Shown one piece after another: positions 53,483-64,000 of a DNA stretch of 64,000 nt (the first letter of the stretch is position 1; every line of letters starts with the position of its first letter). The stretch spans positions 1-64,000 of the forward strand of contig NZ_MIJY01000002.1 in the NCBI RefSeq assembly GCF_001730305.1, given 5' to 3'. This DNA is from Enterococcus termitis (GTDB taxonomy: Bacteria > Bacillota > Bacilli > Lactobacillales > Enterococcaceae). A model generated the notes under the pieces. That model was not told where the DNA came from. It was given only the letters and a program-made list of their open reading frames with translations, and made no database searches. A program made the translations under genes and the position numbers.

Positions 53483-53741
53483 CTTGTTAGGTGAGGCTCC
53501 TATATAAACACAGGCTGCTGCTCAGAAATGTCGAAAGACAGGTACGGGTAGGACAAAATTCGTCGAATTAAGGCGTTTTTCAAAGCAGCTAAAAGCAAGG
53601 CTTTTTACGTTATATAGTGCTAAAACTCAACGAAGAGAAGAACTAGGAAGCGGACAGTTGACGAATCATTGTTATCCGTTTTTATCCCAGTACTTTACTC
53701 CCTTCGCTGAGTGTTCTTGGTGAAGGATTTTTTCTTTTTCC
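53483..53741 (+). promoter_or_regulatory. M-box (ykoK) magnesium riboswitch with terminator
   Basis: The conserved M-box blocks appear in order: TTAGGTGAGGCTCCTATAT, GCTGCTG, AATGTCGAAAGAC, TTCGTCGAATTAAGG, GCAGCT, AGTGCTAAAACTC and GAAGAACTAGG, spanning 53483-53650. A hairpin CCTTCGCT / GGTGAAGG with a long T-run (53701-53741) is the expected expression platform, and an earlier one (CGGACA / TTATCCG, then TTTTT) may also act. Mg2+ binding would favour termination. The gene controlled is an LCP protein, not an obvious Mg2+ transporter. Confidence 0.9.
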
Positions 53742-53775
53742 AAGAGTAAATGTGAGCTGCAGAAAGGAATGTACA

Positions 53776-54690
53776 ATGAAGAAACCCTTACGAATACTGA
53801 CGATCACGTTATTATCTATCTTGCTTGTGATAGTTAGTATAGGCTGTTACGCGGCGATTTCGTTTCAATCAGCCAAAGAAGATAGTGAAGCTGAATTACC
53901 CGCTATAAACAAAAACTTTACTGGTGATGAACAAACAAGTGATAAAGAATTAACAGTCATGGTCGTAGGAAATGATTCCAGAGATGACGATGAAGATCAA
54001 GGGCGTTCTGATACGTTGATGGTTGGTCATTACGATGGTAAAACCAAGCAACCCAAACTGATTTCGATCATGAGAGATAGTTATTTAACTTTTCCAGATG
54101 GCGGATTGGATAAGATCAATGCGGCATATGCTTACGGTGGAGCCCAAATGACAAAGGAAGTCTTGAATATCAATTTTGATTTGCCGATCAATTATTATGT
54201 TGTAATGGACTTTAAAGAATTTAGTGATATCATCGATGAACTGTATCCTAAAGGTGTTAAGATAGATGCCGAAAAAGATATTAATCTAGACGGGGTGGAT
54301 ATCTTTAAGGGAGAGCAAACGATGCATGGAAATACATTATTGCAATATGCTCGCTTTAGAATGGATGAAGAAGGCGATTTTGGTCGAGTGAGACGTCAGC
54401 AACAAGTTATGGACGCCTTGATCAGTCAATCCAAAGACTTGATTCCGATTTGGGAATTACCTCAAGTAGCCGGAAAAATCGTTGGGAAAATTGATACAAA
54501 TGTTCCAACGAGCTTGTTCATAGATCTAGCTAAGGATTTTCTCACAGGGAAGGTCAAACCTTTAGACTCACTTTCAGTTCCAATCGAAGACAGCTGGAAT
54601 TTCAATGATGATACACCTTCTGGCAGTGTGATCGAATTGGATGCACAAAAAAATGCAGAAGCGATTCAATCGTTTTTAAAAGATAACTAA
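53776..54690 (+). CDS. LytR-CpsA-Psr (LCP) family wall-polymer ligase
   Basis: 304 residues from ATG 53776 (AAAGGA upstream). An N-terminal signal anchor (ILTITLLSILLVIVSIGCYAA) precedes the LCP domain: MVVGNDSRDDD, GRSDTLMVGHYD, SIMRDSYLTFP, KINAAYAYGGAQM and LLQYARFRMDEEGDFGRVRRQQQV. LCP enzymes attach teichoic acids and capsule polymers to peptidoglycan from undecaprenyl-linked precursors using Mg2+. Its M-box leader would raise expression when magnesium is low. Confidence 0.94.
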   Translation: MKKPLRILTITLLSILLVIVSIGCYAAISFQSAKEDSEAELPAINKNFTGDEQTSDKELTVMVVGNDSRDDDEDQGRSDTLMVGHYDGKTKQPKLISIMRDSYLTFPDGGLDKINAAYAYGGAQMTKEVLNINFDLPINYYVVMDFKEFSDIIDELYPKGVKIDAEKDINLDGVDIFKGEQTMHGNTLLQYARFRMDEEGDFGRVRRQQQVMDALISQSKDLIPIWELPQVAGKIVGKIDTNVPTSLFIDLAKDFLTGKVKPLDSLSVPIEDSWNFNDDTPSGSVIELDAQKNAEAIQSFLKDN

Positions 54691-54743
54691 TTTATTATTG
54701 CAACAAAAGCAAGGTTGACACAGAAGTGTTTATATGGCTGCTA

Positions 54744-54794
54744 CGTGAGTGGGATATGACTCGAAAGAGTGATGTCCTGCTCACGCTTTTTTTT
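54744..54794 (+). terminator. Dispersed hairpin repeat, copy D, acting as a terminator
   Basis: CGTGAGTGGGATATGACTC / GAGTGATGTCCTGCTCACG with a GAAA loop (54744-54785), followed by a T9 run after C. Same hairpin family as copies A, C and E, placed after the LCP gene. Confidence 0.8.
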
Positions 54795-54885
54795 TACAGA
54801 GTTTAGCTTATTTTCATGCGTTTTATTCAAGCATATGCTATGCTTAAAGAAAACGTTTCATTATCTGATGAAAGAAGGTTAAGTT

Positions 54886-56220
54886 GTGAAAGTAGTGATT
54901 ATCGGCGCTTCATTTGCTGGCATATCGGCGGCCCTTACGCTTCGCAAAAAATATTCCGATGCAGCGATTTATTTAATTGAAAAACAGGCCACAGTCGGAT
55001 ACTTACCGGGAGGTTTGAACTTATATTTTAATGAAAAAATCAATTCAATAGATGATGCTACATTTATCTCTGAAGAGCAACTAACGGATCAAACCATTAA
55101 TTTGTTGTTGAGTGCGGAAGTGATCAGCTTGGATTCAGAGCAGCAAATCATCAATTATCAAAAAGATGACCAGATCTTTGCTCTGTCGTTTGATAAGCTG
55201 ATTCTTGCGACTGGATCAAGTCAATGGTCGAATAAAATTGTCGGCAGTCATTCAGAAAAAGTGTTGAAATATAAATTTTTATCTGATGTACAGCCAGCTA
55301 TCAAACAATTGAATGAGAGCCACACAGTCGCTTTGATCGGAGGCGGACAGATTGGCGCTGAAGCTGCAGATACACTTTTAAATAAAGGCATAGAAGTTCA
55401 TTTATACGAGCAAATGGATTACTTACTATTCAAATACTTCGATAAAGAAATGATTTCGCCGGTACAGCAAGAAATGGAAAAAAGGGGTGTTGTTTTTCAT
55501 TTTAATGAAACCGTTGAAAAAATTAGTGATACGGAACAGACACTAATCGTAGAAACTCAAAAATCTCGTTTGCCTGTAGATCGAGCTATTTATGCAATGA
55601 ACGTTCGTCCTGATTTAAGCTACTTGGATGAGCAGATCAAAATTCATACGGATCAAACAATTTATGTCGATGAGTTTTTACAAACATCACAAAAAAATAT
55701 TTTTGCGGCAGGAGATTGTATACAGATTCCTTATAGTTTGTCTGATGAGTCCTTTTACATTCCTTTAGTGAATAATGCCGTTCGAACAGGAGCTGTCGTG
55801 GCACAAAATCTCATAGAGCCAACAACTAAATTCATCGGTTCGGTCCGTACGATTGGGACGAAACTGGTCGATTATTATGTAGCAAGTGCTGGCTTGACGG
55901 AAGCAGAAGGTTTTTTTCATGATCAGCTGATCGAAGTGGCTTATGCTCAGCAAGTAAGTTCCTTATTTTCTGGAGAGCAAGATATTTTTGGAAAAATTAT
56001 TTTTGAAAAAAACAGTCATCGGATATTGGGAGCACAATTAGTCTCTAAAACCAATATTCTTGAAAAAATCAATACGTTGGCATTGGGCATTCAAACGGGA
56101 CAAACCATTGAAATGTTTTATCAAAAAGATTTTTTGTATCATCCATATTTTTCTTCTGTCATGGATATCACGAATCAGCTTGCATATAACGCTTTATGGA
56201 GTGATGATAATGAAAACTGA
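54886..56220 (+). CDS. FAD-dependent NADH-oxidase-like oxidoreductase without the redox cysteine
   Basis: 444 residues. FAD-binding VVIIGASFAGISAALTL, NAD-binding VALIGGGQIGAEAADTLL and IFAAGDCIQIP mark the pyridine nucleotide-disulfide family, closest by pattern to Nox/Npr/CoA-disulfide reductases. Where those carry the active cysteine (YLGCG in the neighbouring nox) this reads YLPGGLNLYF, so the Cys is replaced by Gly. It may be an H2O2-forming oxidase or a redox sensor. GTG start; the end overlaps the regulator gene by 11 bases. Confidence 0.85.
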   Translation: MKVVIIGASFAGISAALTLRKKYSDAAIYLIEKQATVGYLPGGLNLYFNEKINSIDDATFISEEQLTDQTINLLLSAEVISLDSEQQIINYQKDDQIFALSFDKLILATGSSQWSNKIVGSHSEKVLKYKFLSDVQPAIKQLNESHTVALIGGGQIGAEAADTLLNKGIEVHLYEQMDYLLFKYFDKEMISPVQQEMEKRGVVFHFNETVEKISDTEQTLIVETQKSRLPVDRAIYAMNVRPDLSYLDEQIKIHTDQTIYVDEFLQTSQKNIFAAGDCIQIPYSLSDESFYIPLVNNAVRTGAVVAQNLIEPTTKFIGSVRTIGTKLVDYYVASAGLTEAEGFFHDQLIEVAYAQQVSSLFSGEQDIFGKIIFEKNSHRILGAQLVSKTNILEKINTLALGIQTGQTIEMFYQKDFLYHPYFSSVMDITNQLAYNALWSDDNEN

Positions 56221-57715
56221 GGAGTTGTTGGAGAGGAAGGAAGCAAGGGAAATCCGTCTGTTGAAAAAAGTGATTATAGCTGGGGGCCGTATTGAAGATA
56301 CGGAGCTTTTGGCTTATTTAGGTGTTTCTAAAGCATCCTTTGAAAGTGACTTAAAGGAACTTGGCTACTATTTAGAACCGTATAAAGAGGACTGCAGTCT
56401 TTTTTATGATGGTCAATGGGTAACTCTGTATATGTCGGATCGCTTTTCTGTCAGTCGGATCGTAGAAGACTACATTCGTTCTTCCATCAAATTTCAGTTG
56501 ATCGACCATCTTTTTCATTATCGTGAATTTACTATTGTTCAATTAACGACTAAATTTATGATTAGTGAATCCTCCTTATTTCGGAAAATCAAAGAATTAA
56601 ATAAGTTATTGATCGAGTTTGATTTAAAAATTCGTAATGGACAGTTAAAAGGAGAAGAGTTACAAATTCGTTACTTCTATTTTCAAGTGTATTGGTTTTT
56701 AACGCCGTATGAGCAGCATAGAGAAAAAACATTGACGCAACAAAACATTCGAATCATAGAAGGGTTGGAAAAGGCACTCTCATTTTCGTTTGAAGAATAT
56801 GGTAAATTAAAACTCAGTCTATGGCTCACCATCAGTAAGAAAAGACTTCCAGTACAAACGAAAACATACACTATTGTTCGTGATAAAAGTAAAACGCTTG
56901 AACAAGATCCTTTTTTCAGAACGATTCGTTCGTTTGTCTTACGGTTTCTTAGTCGTTATCCTTTGGAAGTTGATGAAGAAGAAAGCTTACTGCACTTTAT
57001 CTTTTTGACAAGCATGTCGGTTTTGACAGAAAAGGATTTTGCCCAGTATAGCTTGATCCGCGGCCGGCGGACACCTCCTTCCTTAGCTGATACATTCGTG
57101 CTGGAACATGTAATTTTATATTATCGCCCGCAGAAATTTTACCCAGAATTAGAAAAAAAGATCTTTTATTATTTTTCTCAAATCCATAGTCGTCTCTATT
57201 TTTTTAATGGAGAGCTGGAGTTATTTGATAGAGAAAATATTTGGCAAAAAGAGCAGCAGCTCTCCAGTAATCAGCTAAGTGATTTTGCTCATGTTCTATT
57301 GAAGGAAAGTTTGAGCTATTTTGATGCCGTTTATGAGCCAGGAAATAGTTTGCATGAGTGGTCGCTGGTAAAATATTTAAGTGTTTTGTCGATCATTGAT
57401 TTTGAAATTATTGGTGAAATCCGAGTCGGGATTGATCTTAAAATGGATGTTTTATATAAAGAAGCACTGACGCATGTGCTAATTTTAAGTTTGAAAAATC
57501 TGAACGGCTTGCTGATTGAAGCGTATGATAAAAAGCATTCATACGATCTTTTGATCACTAATATGATGAACCCACCCACCTATCGTTCTGTAAAAGAAAT
57601 CTATATTTTATCAGAATTGGGTTCAACCTTTGATATCAATCAGATCCGTAAAAAAATAAGAAATTATCGTGGCAGTAGAAGAAACTGGGACGAAAACGAT
57701 GAACGTGAGAAATAA
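56210..57715 (+). CDS. Mga-like helix-turn-helix transcriptional regulator
   Basis: 501 residues from ATG 56210, which has GGAG-type sequence inside the preceding gene. Two HTH segments are visible: IEDTELLAYLGVSKASFESDLKEL and FTIVQLTTKFMISESSLFRKIKELN, the latter a typical Mga HTH. The long C-terminal region is leucine- and aromatic-rich, as in Mga/AtxA proteins with PRD-like domains. It overlaps the FAD oxidoreductase gene, so they share a transcript. Targets are unknown; the downstream glp operon is one candidate. Confidence 0.82.
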   Translation: MKTEELLERKEAREIRLLKKVIIAGGRIEDTELLAYLGVSKASFESDLKELGYYLEPYKEDCSLFYDGQWVTLYMSDRFSVSRIVEDYIRSSIKFQLIDHLFHYREFTIVQLTTKFMISESSLFRKIKELNKLLIEFDLKIRNGQLKGEELQIRYFYFQVYWFLTPYEQHREKTLTQQNIRIIEGLEKALSFSFEEYGKLKLSLWLTISKKRLPVQTKTYTIVRDKSKTLEQDPFFRTIRSFVLRFLSRYPLEVDEEESLLHFIFLTSMSVLTEKDFAQYSLIRGRRTPPSLADTFVLEHVILYYRPQKFYPELEKKIFYYFSQIHSRLYFFNGELELFDRENIWQKEQQLSSNQLSDFAHVLLKESLSYFDAVYEPGNSLHEWSLVKYLSVLSIIDFEIIGEIRVGIDLKMDVLYKEALTHVLILSLKNLNGLLIEAYDKKHSYDLLITNMMNPPTYRSVKEIYILSELGSTFDINQIRKKIRNYRGSRRNWDENDEREK

Positions 57716-57779
57716 ATTGAAATCAAAGCGCAGTGTAGCAGGAAGTGTTTGCTTCTTTTCCGCGGTTTGTTTGTATTTT

Positions 57780-57822
57780 AAGTGACTGGGCTGTAACTGG
57801 TAGAGTTATGTCACAGTCACTT
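57780..57822. repeat. Dispersed hairpin repeat, copy E
   Basis: AAGTGACTGGGCTGTAACT / AGTTATGTCACAGTCACTT around GGTAG, a diverged member of the GTGAGTGGGAT family, sited after the Mga-like gene. Confidence 0.65.
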
Positions 57823-57928
57823 TAGCTTTGTCCTTATTGAGATTTTGTTAAAAACTTTCAATTATTTTAAAAATAAAAAAAAAGCTGACGTTTTTATGAA
57901 TCACTTTGCGGTTATGATAAGTTCATAA

Positions 57929-59599
<1,671 letters not shown>

Positions 59600-59618
59600 A
59601 AGGAAGAAGTGAACAGCT

Positions 59619-61451
59619 ATGGCATTTTCAATAAAAACACGAGAAAAATCGATTGAAACATTGAAAACAGAGCAATTAGATTTGTTGATCATCGGCGGCG
59701 GTATTACAGGAGCCGGTGTTGCGTTACAGGCGAGTGCAGCTGGAATGAAAACCGGTCTGATCGAGATGCAGGATTTTGCTGAAGGCACCTCTTCACGTTC
59801 GACTAAATTAGTTCACGGTGGCATTCGTTATTTGAAAAATTTTGACGTAGAAGTTGTAGCAGATACGGTACAGGAGAGAGCAGTTGTACAGGCAATTGCT
59901 CCTCATATTCCCAAACCGGATCCGATGCTTTTACCGATTTATGATGAGCCTAAAGCAACCTTCAATATGTTTTCTGTGAAAGTTGCGATGGATCTTTATG
60001 ATCGTTTGGCCAATGTGATCGGAACGAAATACGAAAATTACACATTAACGAAAGAAGAAGTTTTAGAGCGTGAACCGCAGCTTAAAAGTGAAGGACTGCA
60101 AGGCGGCGGTGTCTATCTCGATTTTAGAAACAATGATGCCCGACTTGTGATCGAAAATATCAAACGCGCGGCGCACGATGGCGGAGCTATGGTCAGTAAA
60201 GTCAAAGCAATCGGTTTTATCTATGATGATGGAAAAATCAGTGGTGTGAAAGCGAAAGACCTATTGACGGATGAAGAATTCGATATCAAAGCGGATGTCG
60301 TGATCAATACGACAGGACCATGGTCTGATAAAGTTCGCGGACTGGATGAAAAAGAAAAAATGACACCACAAATGCGTCCGACAAAAGGGGTTCATCTAGT
60401 GGTAGACAGCAGTAAGTTATACGTTCCTCAACCAACTTATTTTGATACTGGAAAACATGATGGACGAATGGTCTTTGTAGTTCCTAGAGAAAAGAAAACA
60501 TATTTCGGTACAACAGATACGGATTACAAGGGCGATTATGAACATCCGACAGTGACACAAGAAGATGTGGATTACTTGCTGGAAATCGTCAATAATCGCT
60601 ATCCGGAAGCACATGTGACAATCGATGATATTGAAGCAAGCTGGGCAGGATTGCGTCCATTGATTTCAGAAAATGGCGGTTCAGATTACAACGGCGGCAA
60701 CAATGGAAAAGTTTCTGATCAAAGTTTCGATCAAGTCATTGATATTGTGGAAAAATACCAACAACATTCAGCTACTCGCTTTGACGTAGAAAATGTCTTG
60801 AATCACTTAGAAGATTCACTATCTGAAAGCAAAGAAAATCCATCAGCGGTTTCAAGAGGCAGCTTACTGGAACGCTCAGAAGATGGGCTTTTGACTCTAT
60901 CAGGTGGGAAAATCACAGATTACCGTAAAATGGCAGAGGGTGCGCTTAAAGAAATTCAACGAATCTTAAAAGACGAATTTAATAAGTCGTTTGAGTTGAT
61001 TGATTCTAAAACATATCCAGTATCAGGAGGAGAAATTGATGCAGGCAACGTTGAAGCAGAATTGGAAGCGTTGACAAAAAATGGTGTGGAACAAGGATTG
61101 ACCCAAGAAGAGGCTGCATATTTAGCACATCTCTATGGTTCTAACGTGTCACAACTCTTTGAAAAAATCCCAGAAACACAAGCTGTAGAAGGGTTGACCT
61201 TAGCTGAAACACTTGGACTGCATTATGCACTTGAAAATGAAATGACGTTAACACCTGCTGATTATCTGTTACGCAGAACGAATCATGTGTTGTTTATGCG
61301 AGATACACTTGATACCGTGAAGCAAGGTGTGATTGCTGAAATGACAAATTATTTTGGCTGGTCTGAGCAGCAAAAAGCAGACTATGCACAAGAATTAGAT
61401 GATTTGATTGCTGAATCTGATTTAACCACATTAAAAGAAGGAGCGAAGTAA
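59619..61451 (+). CDS. glpO: Alpha-glycerophosphate oxidase
   Basis: 610 residues. FAD-binding LLIIGGGITGAGVALQASAAG, then GTSSRSTKLVHGGIRYL and FGTTDTDYKGD. The flexible insert of ~50 residues near SENGGSDYNGG-NNGK (~348-400) is typical of lactic-acid-bacterial GlpO and missing in GlpD. It oxidises glycerol 3-phosphate with O2 to dihydroxyacetone phosphate, releasing H2O2. It lies 19 bases after glpK and abuts glpF. Confidence 0.95.
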   Translation: MAFSIKTREKSIETLKTEQLDLLIIGGGITGAGVALQASAAGMKTGLIEMQDFAEGTSSRSTKLVHGGIRYLKNFDVEVVADTVQERAVVQAIAPHIPKPDPMLLPIYDEPKATFNMFSVKVAMDLYDRLANVIGTKYENYTLTKEEVLEREPQLKSEGLQGGGVYLDFRNNDARLVIENIKRAAHDGGAMVSKVKAIGFIYDDGKISGVKAKDLLTDEEFDIKADVVINTTGPWSDKVRGLDEKEKMTPQMRPTKGVHLVVDSSKLYVPQPTYFDTGKHDGRMVFVVPREKKTYFGTTDTDYKGDYEHPTVTQEDVDYLLEIVNNRYPEAHVTIDDIEASWAGLRPLISENGGSDYNGGNNGKVSDQSFDQVIDIVEKYQQHSATRFDVENVLNHLEDSLSESKENPSAVSRGSLLERSEDGLLTLSGGKITDYRKMAEGALKEIQRILKDEFNKSFELIDSKTYPVSGGEIDAGNVEAELEALTKNGVEQGLTQEEAAYLAHLYGSNVSQLFEKIPETQAVEGLTLAETLGLHYALENEMTLTPADYLLRRTNHVLFMRDTLDTVKQGVIAEMTNYFGWSEQQKADYAQELDDLIAESDLTTLKEGAK

Positions 61452-61452
61452 A

Positions 61453-62172
61453 ATGGATACTTCCAGTATGACGCAGATTTTTAGTGAATTTTTAGGAACA
61501 ATGATTCTGATTCTTTTAGGTGACGGTGTGTGTGCTGCGGTTAATTTGAAAAAAAGTAAAGCAGAAGCTTCTGGTTGGATCGTAATTGCTTTTGGCTGGG
61601 CGATGGCTGTAACAATGGCGGTCTATATATCTGGCTTTATGGGACCTGCTCATTTGAATCCGGCAGTAACGATTGCGATGGCAATGGCAGGAAACTTTGC
61701 TTGGAATTTAGTTGTTCCATTTATTATTGCACAAGTTCTTGGCGCACTTGTGGGAGCTTTCTTAGTTTGGCTGGCTTATTTGCCACATTGGAATCAAACG
61801 GAAGATCAAGGGGCGGTACTAGGAACTTTTGCCACAGGACCTGCTATTCGTAATTATTCCGCGAACATGATTACTGAGGTGATTGGTACATTTGTGTTAG
61901 TTTTAGGACTTTTATCTTTCTCACAAAACAGTATTGCAGATGGATTGACACCACTGATCGTAGGAGCATTGATTTTAGCAATCGGCTTGTCATTAGGCGG
62001 TCCTACAGGTTATGCAATCAATCCAGCCCGAGACTTTGGTCCTCGTTTAGCTCACCAATTATTACCAATTGCGACTAAAGGCGATTCAGATTGGGCCTAT
62101 TCATGGGTACCGATCGTCGGTCCGGTTATTGGCGCTGCGATTGCTGCGGGTGTGTATATGCTGATGGTTTAA
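61453..62172 (+). CDS. glpF: Glycerol uptake facilitator (aquaglyceroporin)
   Basis: 239 residues, six transmembrane helices and two NPA half-helices: HLNPAVTIAMA and INPARDFGPRL. The Asp after NPAR (NPARD) and the small residues around the second NPA fit the glycerol-conducting branch. It brings in glycerol for GlpK. The start lies one base after the glpO stop. Confidence 0.95.
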   Translation: MDTSSMTQIFSEFLGTMILILLGDGVCAAVNLKKSKAEASGWIVIAFGWAMAVTMAVYISGFMGPAHLNPAVTIAMAMAGNFAWNLVVPFIIAQVLGALVGAFLVWLAYLPHWNQTEDQGAVLGTFATGPAIRNYSANMITEVIGTFVLVLGLLSFSQNSIADGLTPLIVGALILAIGLSLGGPTGYAINPARDFGPRLAHQLLPIATKGDSDWAYSWVPIVGPVIGAAIAAGVYMLMV

Positions 62173-62218
62173 GTGTAAAGATGTGGTAGCAAAAAAATGA
62201 AATAAGTGCATTTAGCTT

Positions 62219-62260
62219 CGAAAAGTAAGTGGAAATTCCTTCTTACTTTTCGGAGTTTTT
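62219..62260 (+). terminator. Terminator after glpF
   Basis: CGAAAAGTAAG and CTTACTTTTCG form a perfect 11-base stem, followed by GAGTTTTTGGG. Confidence 0.85.
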
Positions 62261-62474
62261 GGGTTTTAGAATCAGTATTATCTCTCATAGCGTTATACTC
62301 TAGTCTCTCTTTTTTATATGCTTCGTCTACTCAAAAGAAGTGGCAGGATGAATTTTTAATGAAAATGCCAAGAATATATTTACAACGCCTTCATTTTTCT
62401 GTACTCTTAAAAGGTGAAAACGTTTTTTAGGTGATTTGAAACGAGAAGAAGTTTATTTTAAGGGAGGAACAGGC

Positions 62475-64000
62475 GTGTCCTATCAAGAAGTACTATTCCC
62501 TTTTCTGGGTGGTTTAGGAATTTTTCTGTTTGGCATGAAGTATATGGGGGATGGGCTGCAAAAGTCTGCAGGAGATTCTTTACGAGAAATTTTAAATACG
62601 TTTACATCCACACCACTGCGTTCAGTGTTGGCTGGGCTGATCGTAACTGCTATTATTCAAAGTAGTTCGGGTACAACTGTTTTAACGGTAGGGTTAGTTA
62701 GTGTTGGTTTTATGTCCTTGCGTCAGGCTATCGGTGTTATCATGGGTGCCAATGTTGGGACAACAGTCACTGCGTTTATTATTGGTTTTAACTTAAGTTC
62801 ATATGCTTTGCCGATCATTGGTGTCGGTTCTATCTTGCTGTTCTTTTCAAAGCGAGAAACGATCAATACGATCGGTCAAATCCTTTTTGGTTTTGGCTGT
62901 TTGTTCTATGGACTAAAATTGATGGGAGACGGCATGGCGCCGTTAAGTGAACTGCCACAGTTTTCCGCATTGATGGTAGATGTTTCTCATCATCCTGTTT
63001 TAGGTGTCGGGATTGGAACATTATTGACGATGGTGCTTCAAAGCTCCAGTGCGACGATCGGTATTTTACAGCAGTTGTATAGTCAGGGAAGCTTGGCAAT
63101 CGGTTCAGTATTGCCGATTTTGTTTGGTGATAACATTGGAACAACGATCACCGCTGTGATTGCTGCCTTAGGTGTGAGTGTTGCTGCCAAGCGGACAGCC
63201 GCAGCACATGTGATCTTTAACTTGATCGGAGCCATTATTTTTACTACGTTATTGACGCCTTTCACTGCTGTTGTGGTTCAGATTTCAAATGTATTCAATT
63301 TGAAACCAGCGATGCAGATTGCCGTTGCTCATGGCTTGTTCAATGTCTCGAATTTATTGATTCAATTTTGGTTTATCGATAAAATCGAGTTGCTTGTACG
63401 TAAAATTATTCCAGGGAAAGATCAAAGTATTGATTTCAAACCTTCAAATCTTAACGAATCTATTATCCAAAATTCAACAACACTGGCCCTTAATCAGGCG
63501 AAGATCGAATTACTGCAGATGGGTGACTATGTCATGGGCGCTTTTGAATCGACAAAAGCCTATTATGAAAATCAGAATGCGATCGATAAAGAAAATGCTG
63601 GTCAATATGAAACGGCGATTAATGATATGGATAATCGTTTAACTGAATACCTCGTTCAACTGTCAGCTGCTGAGCTGTCGATTTCAGAAAGTCATGAGCA
63701 AACCATGCTGCTGGAATTGACCAAAGATCTTGAACGAATTGGGGATCACTGTCGCAATATTATCCAAAACCTAACGGAAGCGATTCATTTAGAGAAGAAA
63801 CAAAAGGCGAAGGATAAAAAAGCTGGTAAAGTTTCTGAACGAGATTCATTGATTCTACACGATGAAGATGTTATCGATCTATTTGAGAAAGTGATGAAAA
63901 ACATTCGTGATTCGTTGATCGTTTTTGAAAAAGACGATAAAGAAATGGCTGCCCATATGCTGGATCGAGAAGAACAAATTGATCAAATGGTCAAAAAATT
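62475..64000 (+). CDS. Na/Pi cotransporter family protein with PhoU-like C-terminus (cut by window edge)
   Basis: 508 codons to the window end, no stop. GTG start, with AAGGGAGG seven bases ahead. The membrane part has two QSSS repeats (IIQSSSGTTVLTVG and VLQSSSATIGILQ) and GANVGTTVTA / GDNIGTTITA, the NptA/YjbB signature for sodium-phosphate symport. From about residue 330 it becomes soluble and helical (DLERIGDHCRNII), a PhoU-like domain. Some homologues export phosphate. Confidence 0.93.
   Translation, partial: MSYQEVLFPFLGGLGIFLFGMKYMGDGLQKSAGDSLREILNTFTSTPLRSVLAGLIVTAIIQSSSGTTVLTVGLVSVGFMSLRQAIGVIMGANVGTTVTAFIIGFNLSSYALPIIGVGSILLFFSKRETINTIGQILFGFGCLFYGLKLMGDGMAPLSELPQFSALMVDVSHHPVLGVGIGTLLTMVLQSSSATIGILQQLYSQGSLAIGSVLPILFGDNIGTTITAVIAALGVSVAAKRTAAAHVIFNLIGAIIFTTLLTPFTAVVVQISNVFNLKPAMQIAVAHGLFNVSNLLIQFWFIDKIELLVRKIIPGKDQSIDFKPSNLNESIIQNSTTLALNQAKIELLQMGDYVMGAFESTKAYYENQNAIDKENAGQYETAINDMDNRLTEYLVQLSAAELSISESHEQTMLLELTKDLERIGDHCRNIIQNLTEAIHLEKKQKAKDKKAGKVSERDSLILHDEDVIDLFEKVMKNIRDSLIVFEKDDKEMAAHMLDREEQIDQMVKK

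Noticed and set aside
54846-54861. Catabolite-responsive element upstream of the FAD oxidoreductase (GAAAACGTTTCA)
   Set aside because: One base is missing from the symmetric consensus and the half-site spacing is wrong; too weak to list.
62206-62430. 74-residue frame between glpF and the Na/Pi transporter
   Set aside because: It runs through the glpF terminator hairpin and has no ribosome binding site or family.

Overview
This window looks like the chromosome of an Enterococcus species related to, but not necessarily, E. faecalis. It is AT-rich and has strong Gram-positive ribosome binding sites. The housekeeping order is typical of low-GC Firmicutes: yqeG-yqeH-yhbY-nadD-yqeK-rsfS-yqeM, a T-box before thrS, and a class B PBP next to rpmG. 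Lifestyle genes also fit enterococci: WxL/DUF916 surface proteins, an L,D-transpeptidase, Mga-like and LCP proteins, and a glpK-glpO-glpF operon that uses glycerophosphate oxidase.

Layout. 1-120 is the tail of a probable IS110-type transposase. 500-892 is a VOC protein. 1111-5433 is the ribosome-maturation/NAD operon, then tmcAL and a YebC-family gene. 8508-13097 is a WxL surface-protein cluster after a 0.9-kb AT-rich gap. 13377-18479 holds assorted genes: YdcF, ANT(6)-like, L,D-transpeptidase, YdeI-like, a methyltransferase and a tautomerase. 18545-23407 holds the T-box, thrS, pbp2B-like and rpmG. 23480-26313 is a decayed integration hotspot at the 3' side of rpmG. It has two integrase relics, a repeated att-like core, a ChW-repeat secreted protein and a toxin-antitoxin pair. 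26558-30399 holds accessory genes.

The centrepiece is 30686-47564, a complete choline-degrading glycyl-radical microcompartment locus of the cut (GRM1-like) type. A MerR regulator precedes a long co-directional operon. Choline trimethylamine-lyase CutC, with every diagnostic residue in place, and its activase CutD make acetaldehyde. An acylating aldehyde dehydrogenase, PduL and an iron alcohol dehydrogenase convert it to acetyl phosphate and ethanol. Six BMC-fold hexamer-type shell proteins, one GrpU-like shell protein with a GSCPQ motif and one EutN pentamer would build the shell. EutJ, EutP, EutQ and EutT-like accessory proteins and an EamA-type transporter complete it. The operon is interrupted by four tandem 120-bp units, each a large imperfect hairpin. 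It also carries an aldehyde-dehydrogenase homologue that has lost its catalytic cysteine.

47890-64000 holds an NADH oxidase, a secreted Pro-rich/YusW-like protein, a DeoR regulator with a degenerate M24 protein, an LCP wall-assembly gene behind an M-box magnesium riboswitch, a redox-Cys-less FAD oxidoreductase with an Mga-like regulator, glpKOF, and the start of a Na/Pi cotransporter cut by the window edge. A family of dispersed terminator-like hairpins sits in several intergenic gaps. All family assignments come from reading motifs and context; no database search was run.
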